A stretch of DNA of 64,000 nt from Suillus spraguei (Eukaryota; Basidiomycota; Agaricomycetes; Boletales; Suillaceae). The stretch is from positions 1 through 64,000 of the forward strand of contig JABCPU010000013.1 of the NCBI GenBank assembly GCA_016800925.1, written 5' to 3'. This document shows positions 22,636-34,196 of this stretch, piece after piece. The first letter of the stretch is position 1, and the number at the start of each line of letters is the position of its first letter. The position numbers and the translations under genes are program-made. The notes below the pieces were generated by a model. It saw nothing but the letters and a program-made list of their open reading frames with translations. It was not told where the DNA came from and did not search any database.

Positions 22636-23486
22636 TGAGGGGTAGGTAGTAACGCTGTATGGCGTGATGGGCTTCAGCGGGAGACAGGTGGAAATTGGAC
22701 AATATGTTTGCTAAGTCGAGCTTATAATGATGCCGTGGTCAACACCCCAATTACAAAACCTCGTGTCTGTAAGCGCATAACTGATCCATTGAGGCGTCTT
22801 ACGTACTGAAGCATGTCGTTTCTTGAGTCATTATGAACAAAACGTGAATGTCTGTTTGATATCATTGTTGTGACGATCACTGAGACTTCCCGCAGCATTT
22901 AGAATTCTAGATGTCGTTCTAAATCTTGAACCAATTTCCAACGGACTCGGGAGTCTTGAGTCGTCGTATCAACATCGATGTTTTTGAAGTGTATCTTGAG
23001 TGCGCAGGTGCAATAAAAATAATCCTATCTGAGAAGGAGAAGGTGCAATGATTGCAATGATTGGCATGTTACATTGTAAAAGCTCAAGTTGCTTACGATG
23101 CCTTGCTACTCCAAGCTCAGCGGAAACAAAACGGACATCTCGCACGTGACTTTTGTTTTGACTCTTTGACTCCTGAGCGGTTCCTTCCACTGGCTTGTTG
23201 AGTACCTTGTCATTATCGCATCATCGACTCGAAAGTGTAAATTTGCAGTGATCAATGGTCATTTATGAACAACACAAAGATATTGATATTCTAAAATACA
23301 TGCGTATATTTGGCAATTTGAAGCTCAATCATATCGGTCTATAGCCTATAAGTCTCAAGACTACCATATCATGGGCAATGATGAGCTAGCTGATCGGTGT
23401 GACATGATTTTAGATTGGTTACTGAGATGACCCACTCGGAGCTTGGAGTAGATGTTCCTATGATATCATAATGTAAGTGCATGAGT
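22636..23486. other. Intergenic region with dispersed repeat
   Basis: No gene is seen. Positions 22928-23163 are a dispersed repeat (partner 16702-16910). At 23172-23205 the string ccactggcttgttgagta is identical to the 3' coding end of RPB3 at 27949-27966. Confidence 0.5.
22928..23163 (+). repeat. Dispersed repeat copy 2 (partner 16702-16910)
   Basis: The same ordered blocks are present as in copy 1, beginning gaaccaatttccaacgg and ending cgcacgtgacttttgtt. An extra stretch of about 25 bp occurs in the middle. Confidence 0.65.
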
Positions 23487-26400
23487 CTAGGAAGCCATTA
23501 GGAACACATGTACCTTAGCAAGTTTCTCGCCTTCGGACAAAATGGTGAGGCAAGACGGCAAATCCTTCAAACACCACTGCCTTTCGAGCCAGGAGACAAG
23601 ATTGCGATTCCAGAAAGATTGAAACATATAGGCGAGCCTCTCATCCCACGGTTTTGGAGTTCGCGAAAGATGAACGGCCCAATTTTGACATGCGTAGTTG
23701 AGAGCGCCTGAACCCAATCGACTTTGTTTCCCTACTTCGTCTGCGAAGCTCGACAGGCCTTTTATGGCACGGATTATGTCCATTTCCGGTGATGCTGTAG
23801 TAGAATGATCCTGATGCCTTAGCGCCAAAAACACTGGGAACATCAAGAAATCTGGCAGGGTCTTGAAAAGCTGAATTGCTTGAAAAGCTGGCTGCAAAGA
23901 CGATTCTGGAGCGATTGCGTAGTCTCTGATTGCTTCAGAAGTACTCGAAAATTCTTCCATGGTCACCCAGACAGTGGTCAACCGCCATTCTTTACCGTGG
24001 AGTGTCTGCAACCAGTCTTGCCCGACTTCGTTCTGCAGCCAGTCTCGCCCGCTCCCGGTCTGCATCCAGTCTTCCCCGTTCTTGGTCTGCAACCAGTCTC
24101 GCCCGTATGGGGCCTGTAACAGGTAACTCACATCCCAAGCATTCAACCAGCCTCCCACAAGTGGGATCTGCTGAGGGGGTGGCGCCAAGGATGGTGCAGA
24201 AGACATCCGGACCTTGCATTGTCCGTTTTCTATCCAATCTGGCACGTTTCCGAGGCGGATTTGTGACATTAATTCATGTAGGCAAATGTCTTGCCAGGCT
24301 TGCCCGGCCATGGTCTCCAGCCAGGCTTGCCCGGCCATGGTCCCCAGCTAGGCTTGCCCGGCCATGGTCTTTTGCCAGTCTTGCCCAGCCTCTTTCCGCA
24401 ACCACTCTTTCCCATCATCAGTCTCCAGCCAGTCTTGCCTGGCCTTGGTCTTCAGCCAATCTTTCCCGGCTGTGGTCTCCAGCCAGTCTTTCCCGGCCGT
24501 AGTTTCCAGCCAGTGTCGCCCGGCCGTAGTTTCCAGCCAGTGTCGCCCGGCCGTAGTTTCCAGCCAGTCTTTCTCAGCCTTTTCCCGCAACCACTCTTTC
24601 CCATCGTTAGTCTCCAGCCAATATTGCCCGGCCATGGTCTCCAGCCAGCCTTGCCCAGTCATAGTCCGCAGCCACTCTTGCCCAACCTCTTCCCGTAACC
24701 ACTCTTTCCCATCGTCAGTCTCCAGCCAGTTTCGCCCAGCCGTAGCCAACCAGTTCCTTCCAGTCAGGGTCTGCAGCCAGTCTTTTCCAGCCCTTTCCCG
24801 CAACCACTCTTTTCCACCATTGGTCTGCAGCCAGTCTCGCCCAGCCCGTGTCCAAAACCACTGGTCCCCACCAGCAGTTTGCAGCCAGTCTTTCCCAGCC
24901 TTTGCCCGCAACCACTCTTTCCCACCTTCAGTTTGCAGCCAGTCTTGCGCAGTCTTCTTCTGCAACCACTTGTGCCCGCCAACAGTTTGCAGCCAGTCTC
25001 GCCCGGCTTCTGTCTGCAGCCAATCATGCGCCCCCTGTGTCCGTAACCACTTTTTCCCCCCGTCGGTTAGCAACCAGTCTATCCCCCCCTGGGTCAACAG
25101 CCAGTCTTTCACTCCTTTAGTCTGCAGCCAAGCACGCCCGTCCGGGGTATCTAACCAGAACTGTAACTCTGGCCGGTAATTCCCCCGAAGCCATAGCAAA
25201 GCTGTAAGCACTCGCACTGGCTCTGGTGGCTGGACCATGAAGGACAGCGACTGTTTTAAATTCTGGGGTTCCTGGGGTTCCATAGTCTGGCTATGCTTCT
25301 TTAATTCTGAGAGCACATCCAAAAGTGCCACGCTTTCTGGGATTTCGCGGATCATTAAGTGGAGAGAAGAAAATGCGAGTAGGGAGTGCGGTGATGTGAT
25401 GTATTGTACTTGGCGGAGGCAGCAATTTGACCGGTGAGAGATATAGTCGCGAACGGACGAGTGATAGATATTCACAGGGAGACTGCTGTCGGTAGGAACA
25501 TTTATTATAGACCGTAGCTGGATCAGGACTGTATCGACGTCTCTGCCCTGACCAGGGCCGAGAAGTTCCGATATTTGTGAGATCGGGAGAGGATCTGCAA
25601 GGGCAGCAACAACGGACAAATGCATGTATGCCAACGTCGGGTCGGCGCATGTGGAGAGGATGAGGTCATATAACTTGTACACTTCCGTTCCTGGAAGCAG
25701 TTGACTCGTCAGTTCGAGCATGAGTTCAAGCTGGTCGCGGGGATCCTTGTGTCGATCATCGATGAACTTTATCATTGTGGTTGCCACGATGAAACGTCTG
25801 CCTGCTCGGCTCGCTAGTCGTTCAAGTTGAGCCTTCGTTGGCTGCGGGAAAGTGGAATAGCGATTTTGCAATTTTCTGAAAGAATCCTCCAAGAAATGAT
25901 AGATGTCTTCATCGACATCTGCGCCGTCTAGCGAAATGGTGGTAGCAACACCCTCGCCAGAAATGTTCACTGGTATCTCGCACACCAGCGGGCGCACATG
26001 CTTGTTCTGCATGACTTCACGAATATACCCTTCCAAGCGACTTGTGACTAGAATGTGAGTCACGGGAAGTTCAGGATCGCGAAGAGCTTGAGCAAGCAGT
26101 GATATGAGTTCCGCAAGCTCGCTCTCAGATCTCTCTTTATCAAGGGATTCGGATGCGGGTTGATCGAGGGATTCGGACGTGCATTCATCAAGTGCATCGA
26201 TGACGAATGCCAAGGGCGGATTGCCGCATTCGTGGAGTCTGTATCGAAGGTTCCTGAGAGGTCGGAGAAATAAGCCTTCCATCTGATCGCGAAGACACTT
26301 GTCGGGATCTAGAAGGGCGGGGTTCTCAAGAATAGCTCTATTCATATGCGTCTTGACACTGGGGAAATTGACGGCCAGCTGGTAGGCAAGCGTCGCAAAA

Positions 26401-26735
26401 AAATAACCAGTCTTGCGCCATTTCGTGTGCTTGCGGGAGAAAAAGAATGTTCCCGCAAGTCGCGTCTCTACATGCGTCTGCTCTGTCACTTTTAATCCTT
26501 TCATTCTTTCAGCTACCGTGAATGCAACGGCAGACTTTCCAACGCCCGCTGTGCCGTGGAGCCAAATGATCTGATTATTTTGTTTCTTGTCCAATAATCC
26601 GTAGATGTAGTTGAGAAGGGCCACCCGGGTGCCTTCCAAACATTTCGGATGAGGGTGACGTTCACGAGAGTTATATTCAGCACCCTTGGCAGCGACCTGG
26701 GACAACTTCTCCCAGGTTCCTTCAGACATATGCAA
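23487..26735 (-). CDS. NACHT NTPase (NLR-like) with Trp-Leu 9-residue repeats, interrupted by one in-frame TAG
   Basis: One uninterrupted frame of 1083 codons runs from ATG 26735 to the stop at 23487, except for a TAG at 24350-24348 (codon 796). Residues 61-68, GTAGVGKS, are the P-loop; LAFVIDALDEC at 175-185 is the Walker B region; VTHILVTSR follows as the sensor. From residue 533 come about 32 tandem 9-residue units of the form GKDWLQTxx, then an unrelated spacer, four more units, and a conserved tail (ALNYACQNWAVHLSR, LVSWLERQWCLKDL). The family belongs to basidiomycete STAND proteins, thought to act in self/non-self or stress sensing; ligand and output are unknown. The N-terminus starts only about 60 residues before the P-loop, so no effector domain is visible; one could lie upstream after a possible intron ending near 26752. 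The TAG sits at the Trp of a repeat unit (TGG in its neighbours). The gene may be a recent pseudogene, a truncated but active form, or a read-through product. Confidence 0.85.
23985..24104 (-). repeat. Second short WL-repeat block, about 4.5 units
   Basis: It encodes GRDWLQTKN, GEDWMQTGS, GRDWLQNEV, GQDWLQTLH and GKEW in frame with the main array, separated from it by about 60 non-repeat residues. Confidence 0.85.
24279..25139 (-). repeat. 27-bp coding minisatellite, about 32 units
   Basis: The array encodes the 9-residue WL units of the NACHT protein; one unit is 8 residues (GRNWLATA). Units around 24479-24560 are nearly identical at the DNA level, showing recent duplication, whereas units near 25000-25139 have diverged. 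Four further units lie at 23985-24104. Confidence 0.9.
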
Positions 26736-27933
26736 TAGCTGTTAATGAGATCAGACAACGAGAGAGGATAAGAGATAGATATACTGACGTTGACTCTTGG
26801 CAATAGAATGATGATGGATGCAATACAGAGTCGAAATGGAACTGAATAACTGAGGACGCTGGTCCAAGGACCAAAGACCAAGCTGCAACCTGGATGTCTT
26901 GAGGGGGTGATGAAGTGATGACACGTAGTAAGTTTGTCCAACGACAATGAGCTGTGCAACAAAATGATCAAACATTGCCACACTTGCTGTAGAACAATTG
27001 AAATTACAGGGTACGAGAGCTACTTATTTGAGATCGAATGCATGTACTTATGTAAATCATCTGATGGTAATCTCCATAGAACCATGGTAGATTGGAACCG
27101 ATATCCCAACCATTTGCCCACTGGGCCAAGACCGATTCCAGCGAACTCAGAACAGTAGCAGATTGATAGAAATTGCCGGCGAATTGAGAGCAGACATCGA
27201 GATGCATAGCTGCAAGTACTGTATAGACTGACTCGGAGTCTTTGCACAGTAAGCGACGACCAAATATGGACAGTCATTCAAAGATATATCAATTATAGCA
27301 ATTTTCATAGATAATGACAATTTCCAAAAAAGAAAAAAACTTTGTTGATCCGTTGGACTTGCATTCGGCGCATTGATACTAGTACCATTTGTGTGTCTCT
27401 ACATATTTATGACAATGCTGAACAACAACAACCCCGAAGCAGAGGACTTGGCCCTCAATGATGATTGTATGTACAATATCTAGGACACTGCTCAGTGCTC
27501 ACCATGAAGTACAGGGGGGCCGAGTTTTTACAACGATGGCAAGGGAATGAAATTCAGCATCCTCTTTGTACCTCTTCAACAATTTGACCCCAAGCGTCGA
27601 AAGAATGCAAAGCCAACAACGATCACAAAGATAGTCTACATCCATGAAGATATGTCCATGACAGACATAGGACGATCGACACACTCACAAGCTGCGAACA
27701 ATGGCCAAGGACTTGGATCAGCACGGGTCGAGCTCGAAGGACGATCGACACTCACAAGCTGCGAACAGTGGCCAAGGGGGAAACACGTGTGTACAGTAGG
27801 GAATACCAAAAAGGAAGCCTGACTCAGACGTTCATGACACAACCCATAACCTCGAACGATTTTATTTTTGCGATTGTCATTATTTCTCAAAATTGCAATA
27901 AATGCGTGTGATTGATAAAAGTATAAACACCTA
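26736..27933. other. Intergenic region between the NACHT gene and RPB3
   Basis: No gene is supported. Positions 26736-26985 may be the 5' leader of the NACHT gene: a GTCAGT donor near 26787 and a cattaacag acceptor near 26745 (minus) suggest a leader intron. Positions 27165-27290 resemble 20280-20410. A 40-bp direct repeat occurs at about 27668 and 27740 (ggacgatcgacac...actcacaagctgcgaaca). Confidence 0.4.
27668..27780 (+). repeat. Short direct repeat, two units about 71 bp apart
   Basis: Both units read ggacgatcgacac(ac), then tcacaagctgcgaaca.tggccaagg; the first has two extra bases and one substitution. Confidence 0.75.
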
Positions 27934-29507
27934 TCATAGGTTCCATCCACTGGCTTGTTGAGTAGGACTGCCCCAGCCCTGTTGAGTGGATGTCCCCCAG
28001 CCGCTTCCGGATGCGGCTGCATTCGGACTTGAAGCTCCCCATGTTTGAGCTGGACTGGTCCCCCAACCGGCACCGGAAGCTCCTCCCGCGTTTTGCGCAG
28101 GACTTGTTGCCCATGCACCAGTATTTCCCCCAGTGTTTTGTGCTGGGCTAGTGCCCCAACCGCCGCCACTACCGCCACTAGCACTCCAGCCACCAGCAGC
28201 AGCGGGACTTGCATATCCAGCACCAGAAGCGGTATTCTGACCCCAACCGCCGCCACCTGATTGAGGTCCCCAACTACCAGCAGCAGGAACATGACCATTC
28301 ACCCCAGCCTCTCCCGTATCCCCGCCAGTCGACAGCTCCACTCCTTCCTTCAAACCAAGTATTAAATTTGCAAGCTTTGTCTGCAACTCTGCAAGACCCT
28401 GTACCATGGGAGTGGGAGGCGAGTGAGTCTGTTGATTGCACTGAAAGACAAATATCAGGTCCCGCACCTTCATAATCACTTCTTGAGGCCCAAGGCTCCC
28501 GTCTGTCTCGACATCAAAATAAAATTTTCTTGGCTTCGCATTAAAGTCAAAAACTTCGTCATCTCTTGGCGCCTCCTCTTCCTTTGCGTTTTCACCAACG
28601 GGCCACTCTATCCGAGGATCTGCCTCATGCCAATATGTTGTGTGCCGCAATTTATTGTAGGGATCGTATTCGAACGCAACTGCTGAGCAGGGTGACCACT
28701 TTGCGTGCTCCTTTGCTATACCCTGTTACAACTGTGAGATCACAAGAGCTACTTGGAGGTGGTCACTCACCTTTTTGGCAACACATCGTAATCTAAGCTC
28801 TTGACCCTTCCGTATTTTGCAAATGAGGACTGGTGCCACATCAGTCTTGTCTGAATAGCCCCAAAAGTAAGTATATGAGCGCATCAAAATAAGTAGGTCA
28901 TACTTTTCCCAACCGGTTGCCCAAAATCTTCTCCCCTTTTCGTGAGCTCGTCGCCAGGATTTTCTCCATCAGTATAGCTGGGTGGTATGACCTCGAGATG
29001 ATTGCTAGTGACGTCCATTGTGCGATTATCATTACACGAAACGTCCAGTCTTAGCTCTATTGAGCAATACTGACAGCCAGACAGACACAAGCAGTCCTTT
29101 ACAAGGATCGTCAGGTAGACTAGGGTTAAGAGCGCGTAACGTACTCGAGTGTATCTTATACCCTCATCGCAGTTTGCGCTCACCAACGGGACCATTCCAA
29201 TACGATGTGCTATGAATTCATCAGGTAGCACTGTTGTATTTGCTTCTATCTCGACCATGTCGACGGCTAGGGGAAATCAGTTAAGGAATTCAGCACCGCG
29301 TATTTAAGGACACCGACCGATGGTTGGTATGTCTGCCTGTACTACACGTCGAAAGGAATTTGCAAATCTGCGCGTTTGTTCAGCAAGGTTCATCGCATGC
29401 AGCTGCTACGCGTACGCGAGGTCGACATTCTCAAGTATGAAATTCACTCGGTCCTGCTTGTAATCGCGTATTCGAACAATGGGTTCATTGTCTTCATATG
29501 TCTGCAT
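27934..29507 (-). CDS. RPB3: RNA polymerase II subunit RPB3
   Basis: Start MQTYEDNEPIVRIRDYKQDR at 29507. Splicing then gives LENVDLAYAFANSFRRVV, DIPTIAVDMVEIEANTT, the zinc loop CLCLSGCQYC (C-x-C-x3-C-x2-C), the invariant SCNDNRTMDVTSNHL, LTKRGEDFGQPVGK, then VLICKIRKGQELRLRCVAKKG, IAKEHAKWSPCSAVAFEYDP and FNAKPRKFYFDVETDGSLGP. This is the full RPB3 fold. RPB3 pairs with RPB11 as the alpha-like dimer that nucleates Pol II assembly in the nucleus. The C-terminus is extended by about 110 residues of Gly/Trp/Ser/Pro-rich sequence with GWGTSPAQN-type repeats, absent from yeast. One intron (28467-28399, 69 bp) has no stop and a length divisible by three. Identification is certain; the exact exon 1 start is likely but not proven. 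Confidence 0.95.
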
Positions 29508-29672
29508 GATTGGTTGTAGAATGGAAGGACGTATTACAGTCGTGGTTTGGGTGTAAGCGGCAAAATTCAGTGTTCCGTGAGGAAGCAGGACCCCGTGCAC
29601 CAGATGACCAACACAGTATTACAAAAAGACAGGCAGATTGCTATGTAGTAGATAATTAAAAGTTTAAATCTC

Positions 29673-31090
29673 TTAAAGTTTCGCTACAGTCCCCTGCTCC
29701 TCGTCTTGATGTGTACAATTACCTTCCCCCAGGTTTGTCGCCTCTCCAGTACATCCAACCCCACTGTGACCTCGTTTAAGGAGAGGATCTTGTCACATAT
29801 TGTAGGTTTAATGCAACCAGAAGCGAATAACCTCAAGTTGATGTCATTAACAGGCGAGCGAGCTGGAACAACACATATGTTGCTCACCCCAGCAGTTCCT
29901 TCTATACCATGAGAATGCGAGATGATTCCTTGGCTGTATGAATATCAAGCCCTGTCCAAGCGTGAGGTAATATTAAACCTACTGGTATACAAGCCCCAGT
30001 ATGCCCCATGACACTAACATTCTTCAGTAGTACTATGTTTAGCGGAAGCTACATACGCGTTCGGTAAGGAATAATGAGTGCATAGCAGACAACGCATACC
30101 TTCTCGATCTCGCCCGTGGCGAAGCCGATTACGAGAGCTCTCCCTTTGAAGGCAATGCATTTAAGTGATTCTGGAGGAAAGAAGAGTTATAAATCCCGAT
30201 TCTACCGCGGAAATAGTACCCACCAGCAATTCGCCCAACTGGATCATAAACGACATCTACCCCTTTACCACTCATTATCCGCAAGACTTGCTTCTGCCAG
30301 TCTTTTTCTGTGTAGTTTACCGTATAATCGGCTCCCCCATATATCTTGCAAATATCAAGTTTAGACTGTGATCCAGCTGCTGCGATGACTGTAGCACCCA
30401 GCGCTGACGTATACGGTAAGTTTAAAGATGGAAATTCAATTTCTAAGGAGACAAACCTTTGGCCAATTGAACAGCAACAATGCCAACACCGCCAGCAGCC
30501 CCATTACTGAGGATAGATTCGCCTGGAACGGATTGTCAACACATGAGCGAGACATGCCTGATGACTTGATTAACCTGGCTTGAGCCCTGCACGACCAACC
30601 AGAGCCTCGTAGCCAGTCGGCCATGTGATGTATGATCCTAGCACAAGTGAAAATAGGGTGAGCGACTGTAGTTCATGGTTCAACACACCTACACCCTGAT
30701 CGAAAGTCAGGTTATCCGGAAGGCGATTGACATGTACCTGCCATTTGGCAGCCACTTTATCTGCAAAGAATCCTTGTGCCTGACCAAAGACTCTGTCACC
30801 AGGTTTGTAGGGACAACCTTTCGGAATGGGACAGTCTTTGGCGACCTTGCCAGCGAACTCCGTACCGAGGGTGAAAGAAAATGGAGGCTTAATTTGGTAT
30901 TTTCATTGAGCTTGTAATATCTGATAATGTATAAGAATTGCGTCAGAGAATAAATCGGACACTATAGATCATACTTTGAGAGCTGACGAGTATACATCGA
31001 CGATTATCTCGTTCTCTGCGGCTCTGGCGCGTCGTCGACGAGCTTGAGCTGAGAGGGATGGACCCACTTGTTCACTACGTATGCTCGCAT
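29673..31090 (-). pseudogene. Pseudogene copy of NADPH quinone oxidoreductase
   Basis: The copy lines up along its whole length with the intact gene at 34196-32740 and keeps the same exon order, for example MRAYVVNKW, KGCPYKPGDRVFGQAQG, AAGGVGIVAVQLAK and ADYTVNYTEKDWQK. It is broken at several points. About 7 bp are lost in exon 1 near 31017-31024, shifting frame. The end of exon 1 (the LNFFD part) is altered. Exon 2 has TGA (30905-30903) where the partner has GGA. One base is lost near 29705, changing the C-terminus. The Gly-rich NAD(P) loop also differs (SNGAAGG against INAAAGG). It lies just upstream of RPB3 and appears to have arisen by tandem duplication. Confidence 0.85.
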
Positions 31091-32739
31091 TGTTAAGGAA
31101 ACTGATTAGACAAAAACACTTGGAGTTGAAGTAGCGACATAACCAATTAGTAGTACTGGAGATATTTTGAGGTGGTTCTAACGAGACTTATCATCGAGGT
31201 GCCGGCTACGTAAGGCCACTTGGCAGCAACAGTAAGTATTGCAATTTAGGTCTGGATAACTTTCCATAGGGACCCCACGTCGCAGATGCGAGCATCAGAT
31301 CTTCACGGGTCGTGGCAAAGCGGCCAAAAACAGAGCAGGGAGTGTAGGTCTCTGACTCAAATTGACCATGTCAGAAAGTCCTGTGCTTGCCATTGGCGCT
31401 AAAGCTCAACGACACGCCGTCGAAGACGATAGGTATGTATGGAGGGATCATTGGAAGCACACCCCAGACAATCTATGCAATGAATCATCAGAGTTCCGCA
31501 ACCAATGACAGAAACCAGGCACAGTGGCATACACAAAATGATGCGATTGAGAAAAATACAAGGCATCATAATAGGCAGGATATGATTCGATACCATGCAT
31601 CATGAACGACAAAATGCAGTGAACAATCAACAATATCAAATATGCATGCCACAACGGACGACCTGTTCAACAGGAATATCAACGTTCTAGCTTCATATCA
31701 ATATCAGCCCAAACCCGATGCACAGAGACGGTAGGTACTAACCATAGTACCCAAAACAATACTCAGAGATGTTTTGAGAAGTGCAGGATGTAAACCAAAT
31801 GACACTAATCGTGAGAGTCGGGGACCAGCCCACTGCTGATATGGCGGCAATGGCTGAATACAATACCTGAAATAGCCATGTTTGCAGCCTTTGAATATTT
31901 GAATCGCCGTAGACTGTGCCTGGTGCCACCCAATATAATATTACATAATCTGTCTATTATTTTCTGATATTGCAAATTGTATCATGGTATACGCAGAAAT
32001 TTGGTCAGTAAATTTTTCCGATCTGTGCAGACTCGGCTTCTCGTTAATGGTCTATTATCATAGTCCGAGCAGCCAAAAACTCAGGATAAAGATCCCCCGG
32101 TGACGAGAACTCACTTGAGCATATCACATCTGTCCTCGCACAGCGTGAGGACGCCACAGATGATGTTCCTGTGTTCAACGACATGCTCCTTCAACGTTTC
32201 AACAACTTTGCAACTTCGAATATGAGAGTCGGGGAATTCGATCAACGATGAATTTGGGTGTCAGATCCATCGTTGATTAAGCTCTATATGACATGGATTG
32301 TAGGAGGTGAAGATAACTTGATGACAGGATGAGTGGTATATATACGAAAATATCGCATTCTTCCGGCTTGGTAAGCTTTTCATCCAAAATCAAACTCAGA
32401 TTTACCAGTCCGTCTATCCACGAGGTCATGAGTCTAGTACGTACAGTGGCGGAGCCAAAGTCAGTGGCAATGGCACTAGAAACATTTATTATTGTACAAA
32501 ATAAGGGATTTTTGGACACTAAAATCAAGATCCACCGTTTCGAATCTACTCCGGGTGTTTCTATGTTAATGGAGCACCAGCACAGTATGCTACTTATTCA
32601 TTGAAGCGTGACAGGTTGGATCAAGAAATCACACTGTCGGCTTGATTGACTTTGGACACTTGAGAAAAGAGGACCGTGCACCCGACAACCAAGTAGTATT
32701 ACAGAAAGACAAATAGATTACTAGCAGATGCTTAGAGGT
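31091..32739. other. Intergenic region between the oxidoreductase copies
   Basis: About 110 bp at each side resembles the flank of the other gene copy, marking the duplication limits (around 31200 and 32660). The middle, 31250-32650, shows no gene, only short open stretches without codon-like character. Confidence 0.5.
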
Positions 32740-34196
32740 TTAAAGTTTCGCTACGGTCCTCTGCTCCTCGTCCTTGACGTGCACAATTACCTTCCCCCAT
32801 GTTTGTCGCCTCTCTAGTGCATCCAACCCTACTGTGACCTCGTCCAGGGAGAAGATCTTGTCATATATTATAGGTTTAATGCGACCAGAAGCGAATAACC
32901 TCAAGTTGACGTCATTAACAGGCAAGCGAGCTCGAACAACGCATATATTACTCACCCTAGCAGTTCCTCCCATACTGTGGAGATGCGAGATGGTTCCTTG
33001 GCTGTTACATATCAGGCTCTGTTCAACCTTGAGACAATATAAAACCTACAGGCGTACAAGCCCCAGTGGATGCCAATGATACTAATATTTTTCAGTAGTA
33101 CTATGTTTAGTGGAAGCTACATACGCGTTCGGTAAGGAATAATGAGTGCATAGCAGACAACGCATACCTTCTCGATCTGGCCCGCAGCGAAGCCGACTAC
33201 AACGGCTCTCCCTTTGAAGGCAATGCATTTTAGTGAGTCTGGAGGAAAGAAGAGTTATAATTCCGAATCCTACCTGCAAAAATAGCACTCACCAGCAATT
33301 CGCCCAACTGGATCATAAACGACATCTACGCCTTTACCACCCGTTATCTGCAAGACTTTTTTCTGCCAGTCCTTTTCTGTATAGTTTACCGTATAATCAG
33401 CCCCTCCGTACGTCTTGCAAATATCAAGTTTAGACTGTGATCCAGCCGCTGCAATGACTGTGGCACCGAGCGCTGATGTACACGGTGAGTTTCAAGACGG
33501 AAATCTTATTTCCAAGGAGACAAACCTTTGGCTAATTGAACGGCAACAATGCCAACACCGCCGGCAGCTGCATTGATGAGGATATATTCGCCTATGACCG
33601 ATCATTAACACATGAGCGAGACACGGTTGGTGATTGGATCCACCTGGCTTGAGCTCCGCACGGCTAACCAGAGCCTCATAGCTAGTCGGCCATGTAATGT
33701 GTAATCCTAAACACATGTAAAAATAGAGTGAGTGACCCTAGTTCGTGGTTCAACACACCTGCACCCTGGTCGAAAGTCAGATTATCCGGAAGGCGATTGA
33801 CATGTAGCTGCCATTTGACAGCCACTTTATCTGCAAAGGATCCTTGTGCCTGACCAAAGACTCTGTCACCGGGCTTGTAGGGACAACCTTTTGGAATTGG
33901 AGAGCCTTTGGCAACTTTCCCAGCGAACTCCGCACCAAGGGTGAAAGGAAATGGAGGCTTAATTTGGTATTTTCCTTGAGCTTGTAATATCTGATGACAT
34001 ATAAGAATCATTGCGTTATAGAATGGCTGGTAAATGTTAATGTTTTAGAGAGTATGGAACTTACATCGAAGAAATTGAGAGCTGATGAGTATACGTCGAC
34101 GACTATCTCGTCCGCTGCGGCTTGCGGCTCTGGTGCGTCGTCGACGAGCTTGAGCTGAGAGGGATGGTCCCATTTGTTCACTACATATGCTCGCAT
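32740..34196 (-). CDS. NADPH:quinone oxidoreductase, medium-chain dehydrogenase family
   Basis: Start MRAYVVNKWDHPSQLKL at 34196 and stop at 32740. At least eight exons splice cleanly with introns mostly near 50 bp. The N-terminal GroES-like part is followed by FPFTLGAEFAGKVAKG and YKPGDRVFGQAQG. The nucleotide-binding loop is AAAGGVGIVAVQLAK, a GxxGxxG-type Rossmann motif (variant AxxGxxG with G at the second and third positions). Later come ADYTVNYTEKDWQKKV, GVDVVYDPVGRIAG, IVLLKNISIIGIHWGLYA and RRQTWGKVIVHV. No zinc-ligand set is present, as expected for quinone reductases of the QOR group. The enzyme should reduce quinones or enals with NADPH in the cytosol, protecting against oxidative stress; the true substrate is not visible. 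A broken duplicate lies 1.6 kb downstream. Confidence 0.9.

Noticed and set aside
24341..24350. Reading the TAG as a sign of repeat-induced point mutation
   Set aside because: The change is a CpA to TpA transition on the plus strand, but a single event among many intact units is no evidence of a mutational process.
24364..25179. Long plus-strand frames with QSCPALVFSQSF-type repeats
   Set aside because: They mirror the 27-bp WL repeats of the NACHT gene on the other strand, which carries the P-loop and conserved domains.
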